From Hymenobacter nitidus (GTDB taxonomy: Bacteria > Bacteroidota > Bacteroidia > Cytophagales > Hymenobacteraceae), in assembly GCF_020447315.1 (NCBI RefSeq), contig NZ_JAJADQ010000003.1:372001-436000 (forward strand): DNA of 64,000 nucleotides. The letters are read 5' to 3'. The translations under genes and the position numbers were made by a program. Position 1 is the first letter of the stretch, and each line of letters starts with the position of its first letter. The notes beneath the pieces are model-generated. The model ran no database searches. It was given only the letters and a program-made list of their open reading frames with translations, and had not been told where the DNA came from. Shown one piece after another: positions 7,826 through 16,811 of this stretch.

Positions 7826-8344
7826 ATGCAACCTCCTTTTCCCGCTCCTTCCGCTGCCCTCCCCGATTCGCTTCTGCAGGCCTACACCGGCCAGGTACGG
7901 GTGCGCGTGTGCGGTATGCTCATTCACCAGGGCGCCATGCTGCTGACGGCGCACCGGGGCCTGCTGGCGGGGGAGCTGCCATTCTGGTCGCCGCCCGGTG
8001 GGGGCTGGCAGTTTGGCGAAACCATTCAGGAGTGCCTGCGCCGCGAGTACCGGGAGGAAACCGGCCTGGAAGTAGTTGTAGGTCGTTTCCTGCACCTGCA
8101 CGAGTATAAAACCGACTCCCTGCAGGCGCTGGAGCTGTTTTTCGAAGTCAGGCTCGTGGACGAAAAAGCCACGCCGCGCCTGGGCTCCGACCCCGAGCAC
8201 AGCCCCGAAGCCCAGCTGCTCACCGGGCTGGCTTTTCTCACGCCACGCCAGCTGGGCGCGCTGCTGCCCACGCAGCTTCACCCCATCATCCGCCACGTCA
8301 TCAGCCTCGACGACGTGTTTATTCCCCACATCCTGTTTCAGTAA
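7826..8344 (+). CDS. Nudix hydrolase
   Basis: 172 residues from the ATG at 7826; the frame is open further upstream but that part overlaps the DUF4126 gene. The complete Nudix box is present: G at the start of GWQFGE, then x7, then REYREETGL, fitting GX5EX7REUXEEXGU. The enzyme should hydrolyse a nucleoside diphosphate linked to another group with Mg2+ in the cytoplasm. The substrate cannot be read from sequence. The C-terminal part is short and helical. It sits 19 bases after the DUF4126 stop, suggesting one transcript. Confidence 0.9.
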   Translation: MQPPFPAPSAALPDSLLQAYTGQVRVRVCGMLIHQGAMLLTAHRGLLAGELPFWSPPGGGWQFGETIQECLRREYREETGLEVVVGRFLHLHEYKTDSLQALELFFEVRLVDEKATPRLGSDPEHSPEAQLLTGLAFLTPRQLGALLPTQLHPIIRHVISLDDVFIPHILFQ

Positions 8345-8393
8345 CGCGCTGGCCGGTGGCCGATTTGCTGCGGAGCGGTTCGCGGCCCTTTCG

Positions 8394-8401
8394 TACCTTT
8401 A
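8394..8401 (+). promoter_or_regulatory. -7-like box that argues for the downstream DUF3822 start
   Basis: TACCTTTA differs from TAnnTTTG only in the last base. It lies inside the longest possible DUF3822 reading frame, 33 bases before an in-frame GTG at 8434, so the true start is probably that GTG and not the more upstream one at 8356. Confidence 0.4.
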
Positions 8402-8433
8402 ACGGTCCTATTGCCGCATTTCTCCGCTCTGCC

Positions 8434-9333
8434 GTGTCCTCTAACCCTTTGTCTGCCGCCGCTTTGCCCCTTCCCGCCCCGCCAGTTGCCTTGCAGTCGT
8501 TGCGCGATGAAACGCTGGAAACCGCGTCGCCGGCGGGCTGCAACCTGTACTTAACTGCCGGGGCCAACGGCCTGCGGCTGGGCGTGGCCGACATTCGCCG
8601 CAATAAGTTTGTGGCTCTGGAAGACTATGCCGTATCGAATACCGCAACCTGGGCCGAGCAGTTTCAGGCCCTGGCCCAGGAGCACGACCTGCTCGGCCGG
8701 ACCGGGTGGAACCAAGTACGCCTAGCCGTGCAAAACCGATCCTTTACCCTGCTTCCGGCCCCGCTGCTGCGCCCCGGCGACGAAGCGGCGTACCTGCGGC
8801 TGCACCATGCCCTCGACCCCGAGGAAGAAACGGTGGGGAGCTACCGGCATTCCAGCATGGAAATGGTGAGCGTGTTTGCGGCCGAAAAAGCCTTGGCGCG
8901 CTGGTTTCAGGCTACCTACCCGACCGGCAAGATGCTACACCAGACCAGCGCTTTGCTCGAAGGCATTATTCACCAGAGCGAAGTGGCCGCCCCGCGCCGC
9001 CTCTACCTCAGCCTCGGCCACCAGGAAGTTACCATCGTGGCCGTGCGCGACAAGCGCCTGGAGTTCTGCAACGTGTTTGCCTTTGCCACGCCCGAAGACC
9101 TGATTTACTACACCATCCTGGTAATGCAGGAACTGCAGCTCAACCCCGACCAGGACGGCGTGGTGGTGTGGGGCGACCTGATGCACGACTCCGAGCTGTT
9201 TACCATTCTGCGCAAATACATCCGCAACATCCGCTTCGGCAACCGTCCCTTCGATTTGGCCTACAGCTACCGGTTGAACGACGTGTTCGAGTACCGCTAC
9301 TTCGAGCTCTACAGCCTGCATCTGTGCGAATAA
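8434..9333 (+). CDS. DUF3822 family protein
   Basis: 299 residues from the chosen GTG. The family is found in Bacteroidota, has an actin-like (ASKHA) two-lobe architecture by prior description of DUF3822, and is frequently next to coaD, as here. Visible patterns are NLYLTAGANGLRLGVADIRR (in parts: LTAGANGLRLGV), a central YLSLGHQEVTIVAVRD block like a second phosphate-loop strand, and DGVVVWGDLMHDSELF. Function is unknown. The gene is followed by a repeat with a terminator hairpin, which separates it from coaD. Confidence 0.8.
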   Translation: MSSNPLSAAALPLPAPPVALQSLRDETLETASPAGCNLYLTAGANGLRLGVADIRRNKFVALEDYAVSNTATWAEQFQALAQEHDLLGRTGWNQVRLAVQNRSFTLLPAPLLRPGDEAAYLRLHHALDPEEETVGSYRHSSMEMVSVFAAEKALARWFQATYPTGKMLHQTSALLEGIIHQSEVAAPRRLYLSLGHQEVTIVAVRDKRLEFCNVFAFATPEDLIYYTILVMQELQLNPDQDGVVVWGDLMHDSELFTILRKYIRNIRFGNRPFDLAYSYRLNDVFEYRYFELYSLHLCE

Positions 9334-9340
9334 GCCAGCA

Positions 9341-9523
9341 GTCCTTGCGAGGCGCAGCCGCGGCACCCGCAGGACAGCACCGCTAATCCGTCCGCTGAAA
9401 TGTGCTGAGCGTTCTAACGTGAAAAGCCCCTTGCTACCGCAGTAGGAAGGGGCTTTCTGGTAAAAGGTCATTGCGTACCGCGCAGAGGACGGATTGACGC
9501 CGCTTGAGGCGCCTCGCAAGGAC
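9341..9523. repeat. Nested-palindrome repeat element, copy A, with terminator core
   Basis: The outer arms GTCCTTGCGAGGCG (9341-9354) and CGCCTCGCAAGGAC (9510-9523) pair perfectly. Inside them a second pair (AATCCGTCC... and ...GGACGGATT) surrounds a central hairpin with arms AAAGCCCCTT (9423-9432) and AAGGGGCTTT (9447-9456). The central hairpin can terminate the DUF3822 transcript. The same order of blocks is found at 26351-26513. It has the look of a non-autonomous palindromic element (REP- or MITE-like). No open reading frame is inside. Confidence 0.75.
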
Positions 9524-9615
9524 ACGAGTTCTGCAGTAGCATATTCTCCGCATCAGCACATTAATTCAAGGTTTTTCTCACCTTCGTGCTGCCAAAACCA
9601 TCCATTCCGCGACGC

Positions 9616-10095
9616 ATGAAGCGCATTGCTCTCTTCCCTGGTTCCTTCGACCCGTTTACCAATGGCCACCTCGACGTGGTGCGGCGCGGTACCGCGCTGT
9701 TCGATGAGGTCATTATTGCCATCGGCAACAACAGCAGCAAGTCGCGCTACCTGCCCGTGGAGCAGATGGTAACCATGATTGAGGACGTATTCCGGGAGGA
9801 GCCGCGCGTGTCGGTGCGGGCCTACAAGGGCCTGACGGCCACGTATGCGCGCGAAGTGGGGGCCAAGTTTCTGCTGCGCGGCCTGCGCAACACCACCGAC
9901 TTCGAATACGAGAACACTATTGCCCAGGCCAACCGGCACGTGAATCCGGAGCTGGAAACCGTGTTTCTGATTACTTCCCCGGCTTTGGCCGCTATCAGCA
10001 GCACCATCATCCGCGAAATTCACCGCTTTGGCGGCAATGTGGATGATTTCGTGCCGTTTCAGCTGCCCGTTTACGAAACTCCGGCCGGCAGCTAG
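9616..10095 (+). CDS. coaD: Pantetheine-phosphate adenylyltransferase (CoaD)
   Basis: 159 residues from the ATG at 9616, the usual length. The nucleotidyltransferase start is textbook: IALFPGSFDPFTNGHLDVV with the TxxH motif (T15, H18 region: TNGHLD). The distal ISSTIIRE motif is present near residue 130, after FLLRGLRNTTDFEYE. It catalyses ATP + 4'-phosphopantetheine to dephospho-CoA + PPi, the fourth step of CoA synthesis. A longer in-frame start at 9586 exists but would add ten residues before the family start. Confidence 0.96.
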   Translation: MKRIALFPGSFDPFTNGHLDVVRRGTALFDEVIIAIGNNSSKSRYLPVEQMVTMIEDVFREEPRVSVRAYKGLTATYAREVGAKFLLRGLRNTTDFEYENTIAQANRHVNPELETVFLITSPALAAISSTIIREIHRFGGNVDDFVPFQLPVYETPAGS

Positions 10096-10099
10096 GCTA

Positions 10100-10582
10100 C
10101 TAGCGGCGCGACACCATCCGGACGCCCGAAATAGCCTGGGGCCGCTTCGGGTCGGGTACGGGCAGCACGATGTACTCGGGGGCCGTCATAACCAGGTTGC
10201 CCCGGCGCATCAGCTCATCCTCATCCGAGCCGATGAGCACCATATCGAGCACTTTGCGCGACTTGGCATTGAAGGTGACGACGATAGTCGAGCCACTTTT
10301 CTCGAAGGTGTTGATCCAGTCGGCACCCTTCGTGCTTTTCATCTGCTCCGAGTTGGGCTCCAGGCCGATGGCTTCGTCCTTGCCTTCGAGCGGCTTGCCC
10401 AGGGCCCGGCGTACTTGGTCGATATTTTTGCCGACCAGGGAAGGCATATCCAGCTGGCTGGGATTGGCGGCCGTGCCCTGTTCGGTTTTGGGGGCGCTGT
10501 TTTCGGAGGCATTCTGGCTGCCGGTGCACGCGGCAACGCCACTCAGTAATAAGACAAAAGGCAAGTAGCGGAACGGGCGCAT
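10100..10582 (-). CDS. Hypothetical lipoprotein
   Basis: 160 residues with a signal peptide ending in lipobox GVAAC (Cys near 19), then a short Ser/Asn-rich linker. The folded part starts MPSLVGKNIDQVRRALGKP, which is like small SmpA/BamE-type or PepSY-sized domains in its LVGKxxxQVRxxLGxP pattern; this is only a resemblance. It is followed by two beta strands and ends in a tail. It converges on coaD with only four bases between stop codons. Function unknown. Confidence 0.72.
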   Translation of the reverse strand: MRPFRYLPFVLLLSGVAACTGSQNASENSAPKTEQGTAANPSQLDMPSLVGKNIDQVRRALGKPLEGKDEAIGLEPNSEQMKSTKGADWINTFEKSGSTIVVTFNAKSRKVLDMVLIGSDEDELMRRGNLVMTAPEYIVLPVPDPKRPQAISGVRMVSRR

Positions 10583-10602
10583 AAGCAGTACGTGAGGTTA
10601 AG

Positions 10603-11307
10603 TTATTTTTCTTTGGCCGACTCTTTCGCTGGCTCCGTGCCGGAGGTTTCGCCCAGATAATGGCGCACCACGAGGGCAATCGAAGCGTAAGCTTTGTCTA
10701 ATACGGCCAAAGCCTCCTGCGGGGTCATCCAACGTACCTCTTCAATGTATTCTTCGGCCTGGGGCTTCATTAGCGAGTCGTCGGAACAGCTCATGATGTA
10801 CCAGTTCGTCTTCTTCAGAATTTTGTTGCCGTTGTAGGCGTAGGAGTGCCAGGTGCTGGGCAGCTCTTCGCCCATTTCCACCTTGATGTTGCACTCCTCC
10901 TCCACTTCGCGCAGGGCACCCAGGCCCGGGTCCTCGTCCTTCTTGAGCTTGCCCTTGGGCAAATCCCACTTGCCGAGGCGGTAGATCATCAGCACCATGC
11001 CATCCTTCACTACAAGGCCGCCGGCGGCCTTCACGATGCGGAACTGGTCTTTCAGGTGCAGGATGAGCCGCTTCTTCTTGCGGGCCAGCAACGTCAGCGA
11101 CTTAAGCTTCTTGAGCTTCTTGACTTCCATCAGCCGCAGGATCCGGTCGATGAAGGGGTCTGTCACGTCGCGCACCAGCACGTCGCCGATCAGATCTTTG
11201 GAGCTGAATTCATCCTCCGCGTTCAAGATCAGGTCGTAGCGGTGCTTGTATATCTTCTCGCTGTTCTTTTTGATAATCAGCGGAATATCGTTGATGAAGA
11301 CGTTCAT
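10603..11307 (-). CDS. Nudix hydrolase with N-terminal extension
   Basis: 234 residues from the ATG at 11307; the frame is open 34 codons further but that leader is not protein-like. The first 100 residues are a mixed lysine-rich domain (FIDRILRLMEVKKLKKLKSL). The Nudix domain follows: AAGGLVVKDGMVLMIYRLG, then GKLKKDEDPGLGALREVEEEC with the catalytic REVEEE. This architecture (N-terminal extension plus Nudix) is conserved in Cytophagales, where it often lies near coaD and pyrE. It is 20 bases upstream of the lipoprotein gene on the same strand. Substrate unknown. Confidence 0.88.
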   Translation of the reverse strand: MNVFINDIPLIIKKNSEKIYKHRYDLILNAEDEFSSKDLIGDVLVRDVTDPFIDRILRLMEVKKLKKLKSLTLLARKKKRLILHLKDQFRIVKAAGGLVVKDGMVLMIYRLGKWDLPKGKLKKDEDPGLGALREVEEECNIKVEMGEELPSTWHSYAYNGNKILKKTNWYIMSCSDDSLMKPQAEEYIEEVRWMTPQEALAVLDKAYASIALVVRHYLGETSGTEPAKESAKEK

Positions 11308-11513
11308 CGCAGGGTAATCTGAGGGGCAGAAAATGAGGAAGAGACGCCGGGGTCCGTTGCAAAACACAGCATAAAATTCGGCATACGGAAATCGGGGAAA
11401 GCTGGGCAAGATACGGGATGCAACCGGTTCTGTTGCCGAGCCCTAGCACAACAGGGCTTTTCCCAAACCCATATTCCCCGTAAGCCTCAGACAGGCCTTA
11501 CTTTTACGCCGCA

Positions 11514-12020
11514 ATGAAAAAAATCGGTTTACTCTCGGATACCCACAGCTACTGGGATGAGCGCATCCTGCACCACCTGGCGGGCTGCGACGAAATCTGG
11601 CACGCCGGCGACTTTGGCACGGCCGCCGTTATTGAGGCCCTGGAGGCCGTAGCGCCGCTGCGGGGCGTGTATGGCAACATCGACGGCCGCGACGTGCGCC
11701 AGACCCAGCCCCTGGTGCAGCGCTTCGAAATCGAGGGCCTGCGGGTGCTCATGACCCACATCGGCGGCTACCCCGGCCACTACTCGCCCGCCGCCCGCCT
11801 CCTAGTGACGCAGGAGCGCCCCGGTCTGTTTATTTCCGGCCACTCCCATATTCTGAAGGTAATGCCCGACCCCAAGCTGGGCTTGCTGCACCTGAACCCC
11901 GGCGCGGCCGGCATGCACGGCTTTCACAAGGTGCGCACCATGCTGCGCTTTGAAGTGGCCCACGGCAAGGTGCAGCAGCTGCAGGCTATTGAGCTGGGCC
12001 TGCGCGCGGCCGGGCGCTAA
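11514..12020 (+). CDS. YfcE/MJ0936-type metallophosphoesterase
   Basis: 168 residues. Metal-binding motifs in order: GLLSDTHSYWD (D-x-H), WHAGDFG (GD), VYGNIDGRD (GN[ID]), THIGGYPGHY and ISGHSHILK (GHSH). This is the small calcineurin-like phosphodiesterase family YfcE, two-metal enzymes acting on phosphodiesters in the cytoplasm; the physiological substrate is not settled. A TACTTTTA box at 11499-11506 lies just before the start and is a likely -7 element. Confidence 0.93.
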   Translation: MKKIGLLSDTHSYWDERILHHLAGCDEIWHAGDFGTAAVIEALEAVAPLRGVYGNIDGRDVRQTQPLVQRFEIEGLRVLMTHIGGYPGHYSPAARLLVTQERPGLFISGHSHILKVMPDPKLGLLHLNPGAAGMHGFHKVRTMLRFEVAHGKVQQLQAIELGLRAAGR

Positions 12021-12061
12021 AGCCGGGCACTGGCAGCAGGCCAAGCCCGGCTTTGAAACAC

Positions 12062-12095
12062 AAAAAGCGTCTTTCTCCGGGGAGAAAGACGCTTT
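12062..12095 (-). terminator. Intrinsic terminator for the small basic protein gene
   Basis: Arms of 15 bases (12064-12078 and 12081-12095) pair perfectly around GG. The run of five A at 12062-12066 becomes a T-tract on the minus strand. On the plus strand only three T follow, so it serves the minus-strand gene best but may also stop the phosphoesterase transcript. Confidence 0.85.
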
Positions 12096-12220
12096 CCTGA
12101 TGCTAATAGAACCTACCGACGCGGAGAGCAAGCCGATGTGCAGGACAGCTTCCGACTGGGAATTTTCGTCCTGCCTACCGTCTTGGTTTGCGGACTATCA
12201 GCTTCGTCAACTGGGGCAGC

Positions 12221-12406
12221 TTACGCCTCAGCAGTGGCCGTAGTGGCTGCGGCCGAAGTCGTGCCGCCGTTGAAACGGGACTTCAGTTCGTCAATATCCA
12301 CGTTCTTCAGAACGGGAGTCAACAGCAGTTGCTTGATAACGCGCTGCTTGTTGTTGGCGCGGGCAATGTTCTTGCGGTGCTTCCGCTTCAGTCGGGTGAC
12401 GCTCAT
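12221..12406 (-). CDS. Small highly basic protein (61 residues), unrecognised
   Basis: From the ATG at 12406 the protein is 61 residues. The first 30 are very basic (VTRLKRKHRKNIARANNK), then a helix VIKQLLLTPVLKNVDIDELKSRF, then an Ala/Thr-rich tail. A perfect -7 box overlaps the more upstream TTG start, so that start cannot be used. The gene has its own promoter and terminator, which supports it being real. The composition suggests RNA or DNA binding, possibly a ribosome-associated protein, but no family was recognised. Confidence 0.72.
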   Translation of the reverse strand: MSVTRLKRKHRKNIARANNKQRVIKQLLLTPVLKNVDIDELKSRFNGGTTSAAATTATAEA

Positions 12407-12442
12407 ATCCGGGTCGGTTAAAGTCTTTTTGTAAAGGAGGGG

Positions 12443-12450
12443 CAAAAGTA
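12443..12450 (-). promoter_or_regulatory. Perfect -7 box for the small basic protein gene
   Basis: The minus strand reads TACTTTTG, a full match to TAnnTTTG, 36 bases before the ATG at 12406. It overlaps the alternative TTG start at 12445 and so decides the start. Confidence 0.65.
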
Positions 12451-12521
12451 AGTCTTATTTTTGAATCGGGAAACAGTTGCGGCTTCTTCCTTGTCTTTCC
12501 ACTTTCTCTTTGCTCCCGGCT

Positions 12522-13562
12522 ATGTCTGAACCCATTATCGATTTACGCTCCGATACCGTCACCCGGCCCACGGCCGCCATGCTCGAGGCCATGCTCCGTG
12601 CCCCCGTCGGCGACGACGTGTACGAGGAGGACCCCACCGTGCGCGAGCTGGAGGAAACCTCCGCGGCCCTGTTCGGCCTCGAAGCCGGCCTGTTCTGCCC
12701 CTCGGGCACCATGACCAACCAGATTGCCATTAAAGCCCACACCGAGCCGCTGTCGGAAGTTATCTGCGAGCAGACGGCCCACGTGTACCTCTGGGAAGTG
12801 GGCGGCATAGCCTTTCACTCGGGCGCCTCGGTGGCCCTGCTGCCCGGCGACCGGGGCCGCGTGACGGCCGCGCAGGTGGAGGCCGCCATCCGGCCCGCCG
12901 ACAACGTGCACTACCCTACTTCCAACCTGATTTGCCTGGAAAACACCAGCAACCGCGGTGGCGGCAGCTGCTACAGCTTGGAAACCATTGCCAGCATTGC
13001 CGAAGTAGCCCAGCGCCGCGGCCTGGCCCTGCACCTCGACGGGGCCCGCATCTTCAACGCTCTGGTAGCCACTGGCCAAAGCGCCGCCGACTACGGCAAA
13101 TACTTTGATTCTATTTCGGTGTGCTTGTCCAAAGGGCTGGGGGCACCGGTGGGCTCGGTGCTGCTGGGCAGCAAGGCCTTTATTCATAAGTGCCGCCGCA
13201 TCCGCAAAGTGATGGGCGGCGGCATGCGCCAGGCCGGCATTCTGGCCGCCGCTGGCCTCTACGCCCTGGAGCATAACGTGGCGCGCCTGGCCGATGACCA
13301 CCGCCGGGCCCAGGAGCTGGGTGCCGTGCTGGCCGCTCAGCCCTACGTGGCCGAGGTGCTGCCCATCGAAACCAACCTGGCTATTTTCCGCCTCACCGAC
13401 GAAATGCCGGCCGAAACTTTCCTGGCCCAATTGGAGCAGCAGGGCATCCGGGCCTCGTCGTTCGGCCCCCAGATGATTCGCTTCGTGACCCACCTCGACG
13501 TGGACAACACGATGGTGGAGCGGGTAAAGCAGGCGCTGCTGGCGCTGAGCGTCCCGGCTTAG
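12522..13562 (+). CDS. ltaE: Low-specificity L-threonine aldolase
   Basis: 346 residues. The family start [20 protein letters not shown] is seen in parts ([10 protein letters not shown]), followed by a glycine-rich [11 protein letters not shown] and the PLP-lysine motif [14 protein letters not shown] (Lys near 205). It is a fold-type I PLP enzyme that cleaves L-threonine or L-allo-threonine to glycine and acetaldehyde. The start is the ATG at 12522; upstream in-frame sequence belongs to the divergent promoter region. Its stop overlaps the nhaA stop by four bases, on opposite strands. Confidence 0.95.
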   Translation: MSEPIIDLRSDTVTRPTAAMLEAMLRAPVGDDVYEEDPTVRELEETSAALFGLEAGLFCPSGTMTNQIAIKAHTEPLSEVICEQTAHVYLWEVGGIAFHSGASVALLPGDRGRVTAAQVEAAIRPADNVHYPTSNLICLENTSNRGGGSCYSLETIASIAEVAQRRGLALHLDGARIFNALVATGQSAADYGKYFDSISVCLSKGLGAPVGSVLLGSKAFIHKCRRIRKVMGGGMRQAGILAAAGLYALEHNVARLADDHRRAQELGAVLAAQPYVAEVLPIETNLAIFRLTDEMPAETFLAQLEQQGIRASSFGPQMIRFVTHLDVDNTMVERVKQALLALSVPA

Positions 13563-14746
13563 GCTTTCACTTCTGGCTTGAGGGCAAGGTCGGCGGGAGC
13601 TTCGCTTTCGTCGGCCTTGTCGGCCAGGTGCAGCACCAGCAGCCCGGCCAGAGCGGCCAGCAACGAGCCCACGATAACGGCAATCTTGGCCAGGTCAATC
13701 CGGCCGGGGTCCGAGAAGGAAAGGTTGGCAATGAAAATGGCCATGGTGAAGCCGATGCCCGCCGTGAGGCCCAGGCCCAGCATTTTAAACCACGTCACGC
13801 GTTCCGGCAACGACGAGATACCGGCTTTCACGGCCAGCCAGCTGGCGCCGAAGATACCAAGCGGCTTACCCAGCAGCAGCCCTAGCCCGATACCCAGCCC
13901 CAGCGGACTCAGCAGTTCCCCCACCGACTCCGCCGACACGACAATGGCAGTATTGGCCAGGGCAAAGAGCGGCAGTATCAGGTAGCTGATGGGCTTGTGC
14001 AGGGCGGCTTCCAGCTTCTCAATGGCCTCGGTGGGAATGGTGAGAGCCAGCAGCACGCCGGCAATAGTGGCGTGCACTCCCGATTTCAGCACAAAAAACC
14101 ACAAGCCCAGCCCCAGCAGGAAATACAGCGGCAGCCAGCTTACTTTCAGGCGGTTGAGCACGATTAGCGCGGCAAAAATCCCTCCGGCGGCCAGCAGGTA
14201 GGTCAGGTTTAGCTCGGCCGTATAGAACAGGGCAATGATGAGCACGGCAATCAAGTCGTCGATAATGGCCAGGGCCGTGAGAAAGACACGCAGACCGAAG
14301 GGCACTTTGTCGCCGAGCAGGGACAGAATGCCGAGCGAGAAGGCAATGTCGGTGGCCGTGGGCACGGCCCAGCCGTGGCTGGCGGGCGTGCCGGCGTTGA
14401 ACAGCAGGAAGATGCCCGCCGGCACCGCCACGCCACCCACCGCCGCCAGAATGGGCAGTAGCGCCTGGCGAAAGTCGGTCAGCTCACCGTAGAGCACCTC
14501 CCGCTTTATTTCCAGGCCCACGGAAAAGAAAAACACGACCATCAGCCCGTCATCCACCCAGTGGGCCAGCGTTTTGACCAGTGGCCCCGCGCCCAGCTTG
14601 GTTTCCCAGAAATGCAGGTAGGCCTGGCTCCAAGCCGAGTTGCTGACCAGCAGGGAAACAACAGTGGCCAGCAGCAGCAGCAGGCCCGAGAGCTTGCCGC
14701 TTTCGGACAGTTCCCGAATCGGGACAATTATTCGGCGAAGAGGCAT
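13559..14746 (-). CDS. nhaA: Na+/H+ antiporter NhaA
   Basis: 395 residues with about 11-12 membrane segments. Key family blocks are visible: [20 protein letters not shown] (in parts [11 protein letters not shown] and GLEIKRE), the unwound-helix [16 protein letters not shown] region ([11 protein letters not shown]), and the paired ion-binding aspartates in [13 protein letters not shown]. It exchanges cytoplasmic Na+ for external protons across the inner membrane and is usually activated at alkaline pH. The C-terminal tail is charged. It appears to be a single-gene unit. Confidence 0.96.
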   Translation of the reverse strand: MPLRRIIVPIRELSESGKLSGLLLLLATVVSLLVSNSAWSQAYLHFWETKLGAGPLVKTLAHWVDDGLMVVFFFSVGLEIKREVLYGELTDFRQALLPILAAVGGVAVPAGIFLLFNAGTPASHGWAVPTATDIAFSLGILSLLGDKVPFGLRVFLTALAIIDDLIAVLIIALFYTAELNLTYLLAAGGIFAALIVLNRLKVSWLPLYFLLGLGLWFFVLKSGVHATIAGVLLALTIPTEAIEKLEAALHKPISYLILPLFALANTAIVVSAESVGELLSPLGLGIGLGLLLGKPLGIFGASWLAVKAGISSLPERVTWFKMLGLGLTAGIGFTMAIFIANLSFSDPGRIDLAKIAVIVGSLLAALAGLLVLHLADKADESEAPADLALKPEVKA

Positions 14747-14993
14747 CAGGCGAACATAAGGTGGTCAGCTCTTGAACTGGGCGGCGGGGGCAATACGTAC
14801 GGCCTTTGCTTTTGTCCTATTCAGAACTCTAAAAATCCGGTAGCTGCGGCCATTCGGCCAGCGGCCGGGTAGCCCAGCCACGGAATATATTTACCCGTAA
14901 ACCTACTACTAAGAACTAACTCACATCTTTGCGCCCACCCCGCCCACGCGCCCCGGTAGTCTATTCCCGCCCTCTGCCCCGCTTTCCTCGCCC

Positions 14994-15653
14994 ATGAATC
15001 TGTTTGTAATCGGTGACGTTCACGGCTGCTACCACACGCTGCTGGAGCTGCTGCAGCACTGGCAGCCCGAGCAGGAGCTGCTCATTCAGGTCGGCGACCT
15101 GATGGACCGCGGCAACTTCGCGCCCGATACCGTGGCGCTGGCCATGAACCTGAGCGAGCGGCACCCGGGGCAAACCGTTTTTCTGAAAGGCAACCACGAG
15201 GTAGGCATGACGCGCCACTACGGTCCGCAGGGCCCCTACCCCAACTGGCTGCTCTGGGGCGGCCGCCAGACCCTGACCCAGTATAGCCGGCGCAAAGAAC
15301 TGCTGCCCAGCCACCTACCCTGGCTGGGCCAACGGCCGCTGTTCTGGGAAAATGACCACTTATTCGTCAGCCACGCCGGCATGGCCGATACGCCCGAGCC
15401 ACTGGATGAAGACAACCCGGACGGTATTCTGTGGCGGCGCGGCCCGCTGCAGAACATTGGCAAGCTCCAGGTAATCGGCCACACGCCCACGACTGACGGC
15501 CGCCCCGATTTTGACCCGATTCAGCACGTGCTCAACATTGATACCGGCGCCGTGTACGGCCGGGTCCTGACCGGCGTCCGGATTTCGCCCCAAGGCGACG
15601 TGCTACAAGTAGTTTCCGTGCCCACTCACCCCATCGACAGTGACCGAGCCTGA
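14994..15653 (+). CDS. Metallophosphoesterase, serine/threonine phosphatase-like (PPP type)
   Basis: 219 residues. PPP-family motifs are intact: VIGDVHGCYHTL (GDxHG, residues 6-10), VGDLMDRG (GDxxDRG), LKGNHEVG (GNHE), then SHAGM and VIGHTPTTDG. It should dephosphorylate a protein or a diadenosine-type substrate; bacterial ApaH-like and PrpA-like enzymes share these motifs. A CATCTTTG box at 14924-14931 is a possible -7 element. The next gene, an AlkA-type glycosylase, overlaps its end by 14 bases if its GTG start is used. Confidence 0.9.
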   Translation: MNLFVIGDVHGCYHTLLELLQHWQPEQELLIQVGDLMDRGNFAPDTVALAMNLSERHPGQTVFLKGNHEVGMTRHYGPQGPYPNWLLWGGRQTLTQYSRRKELLPSHLPWLGQRPLFWENDHLFVSHAGMADTPEPLDEDNPDGILWRRGPLQNIGKLQVIGHTPTTDGRPDFDPIQHVLNIDTGAVYGRVLTGVRISPQGDVLQVVSVPTHPIDSDRA

Positions 15654-16299
15654 TCTGAACCCTACGGTGCCTGCTTTTTCCATGGAAGCGGCCCTGCTCC
15701 ATTTACGCCAGGCCGATGCCGTGCTGGCCGCCGTTATTGCCCGGGGCCGGCCCATTCAGCCCCGGCCCCACGAGGATCTGTACCTGGCCCTGCTGCGCGC
15801 CATCGTCAGCCAGCAAATTTCGACCAAGGCCGCGGCGGCCATCTGGAAAAAAGTGCAGAGCCTGTTTCTGCCCGAAGGCTACCCCGAACCCAGCGTACTG
15901 GCCCAGCTCACCGATGAGGAATTGCGCGCGGCGGGTATCTCGCGTCAGAAAGCGGGCTACCTGCGCGCCATTGCCGACTTCGCCCAGCAAGGCCAGCTCG
16001 ACCACGCCCACCTCAGCCAGCTCGATGCCGACGCCTTCACCGCCCACCTAACCCAGATTAAAGGCGTGGGCCGCTGGACGGCCCAGATGCTGCAGATGTT
16101 TGCCCTGGATCAGCCCGACGTGTTTCCCGAAGGTGATTTGGGTATTCAGAATGCCATGCGCAAACACTACGGGCTGGAGGAAACCGGCCGGGCCCTGCTG
16201 CGCCGCATGCTGGAAATTGCCGAGCCCTGGCGGCCCTACCGCACCCTGGCCAGTAAGTACCTGTGGCAGTCGTTGGACAACACGCCCGAGGGCGACTAG
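15640..16299 (+). CDS. DNA-3-methyladenine glycosylase, AlkA/HhH-GPD family
   Basis: 219 residues from a GTG that overlaps the previous gene by 14 bases; an ATG at 15682 is an alternative. The helix-hairpin-helix is LTQIKGVGRWTAQML and the catalytic aspartate is in FPEGDLGIQNAM, typical of the AlkA branch that lacks the N-terminal TBP-like domain. It removes alkylated purines from DNA in base-excision repair. LLRAIVSQQISTKAAAAIW is the expected first helix block (seen as AIVSQQISTKAA). Translational coupling with the phosphatase gene is likely. Confidence 0.93.
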   Translation: MTEPDLNPTVPAFSMEAALLHLRQADAVLAAVIARGRPIQPRPHEDLYLALLRAIVSQQISTKAAAAIWKKVQSLFLPEGYPEPSVLAQLTDEELRAAGISRQKAGYLRAIADFAQQGQLDHAHLSQLDADAFTAHLTQIKGVGRWTAQMLQMFALDQPDVFPEGDLGIQNAMRKHYGLEETGRALLRRMLEIAEPWRPYRTLASKYLWQSLDNTPEGD

Positions 16300-16303
16300 C
16301 AGC

Positions 16304-16522
16304 CTAGCGCAAATCGGCGTCGGAATTCGGCTGGTTGTGGGCGGCCCGCTTCTGGTCGTAGTAGGTCACGACCATGGCCACGAAGATGGCCACGAAGGGC
16401 ACGCAGAACCCAAACAGCATCCAGCGCCACAACGAACGGTTGTTCATGTGGGCAATGTAGCCCGTGAGCAGGGCCGACGGAATACTAAGGAAGAGGATTG
16501 CAAAAAGGTAATCGAGCAACAT
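16304..16522 (-). CDS. Small two-pass membrane protein, hypothetical
   Basis: 72 residues with two hydrophobic segments (about 5-24 and 35-55) joined by a short loop NNRSLWRW, and a polar C-terminal tail. Its size and layout resemble PLDc_N-type or phage-holin-like small membrane proteins, but no specific family motif is certain. It is the last gene of a minus-strand set that begins with the DUF58 gene; the gap to the preceding 85-residue gene is 30 bases. Confidence 0.6.
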   Translation of the reverse strand: MLLDYLFAILFLSIPSALLTGYIAHMNNRSLWRWMLFGFCVPFVAIFVAMVVTYYDQKRAAHNQPNSDADLR

Positions 16523-16552
16523 GCAGGGCGTGGAAAAGAGACGGGGGAAGAA

Positions 16553-16810
16553 TTACTGATACTGGGCCGGAACCTGGGCCAGCTGCGCGGCCAAGTCCCA
16601 GTCGGTGGGCTGCAGCTTGGGGTAGAACCATTTCGCGCCTTTGCTTAGCCAAGTGCGACGGTACGCTTGCGTGCTGAGCACGGAATAATCGTCGACCCCA
16701 AACTGGACGCCACAACACTCGCAGGTATCGTAACTTGGCTCGTCCTCATTCGGGCCCCAGGGTGAGTAGTCGTAATCGAGGCCGCAGACGCGGCAGTACC
16801 AGAATGCCAT
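16553..16810 (-). CDS. Small zinc-ribbon (rubredoxin-like) protein
   Basis: 85 residues. Two Cys knuckles are clear: YCRVCGLDYDYSPWG and YDTCECCGVQFGVDD, followed by a tryptophan-rich tail (RTWLSKGAKWFYP). This layout (CxxCG...PWG...CxCCGxxFG) matches a widespread family of small uncharacterised bacterial proteins often seen as accessory or immunity-type genes. It starts one base after the DUF58 stop codon, so it is translated from the same message. Zinc binding is inferred from the four to five cysteines. Confidence 0.72.
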   Translation of the reverse strand: MAFWYCRVCGLDYDYSPWGPNEDEPSYDTCECCGVQFGVDDYSVLSTQAYRRTWLSKGAKWFYPKLQPTDWDLAAQLAQVPAQYQ

Positions 16811-16811
16811 A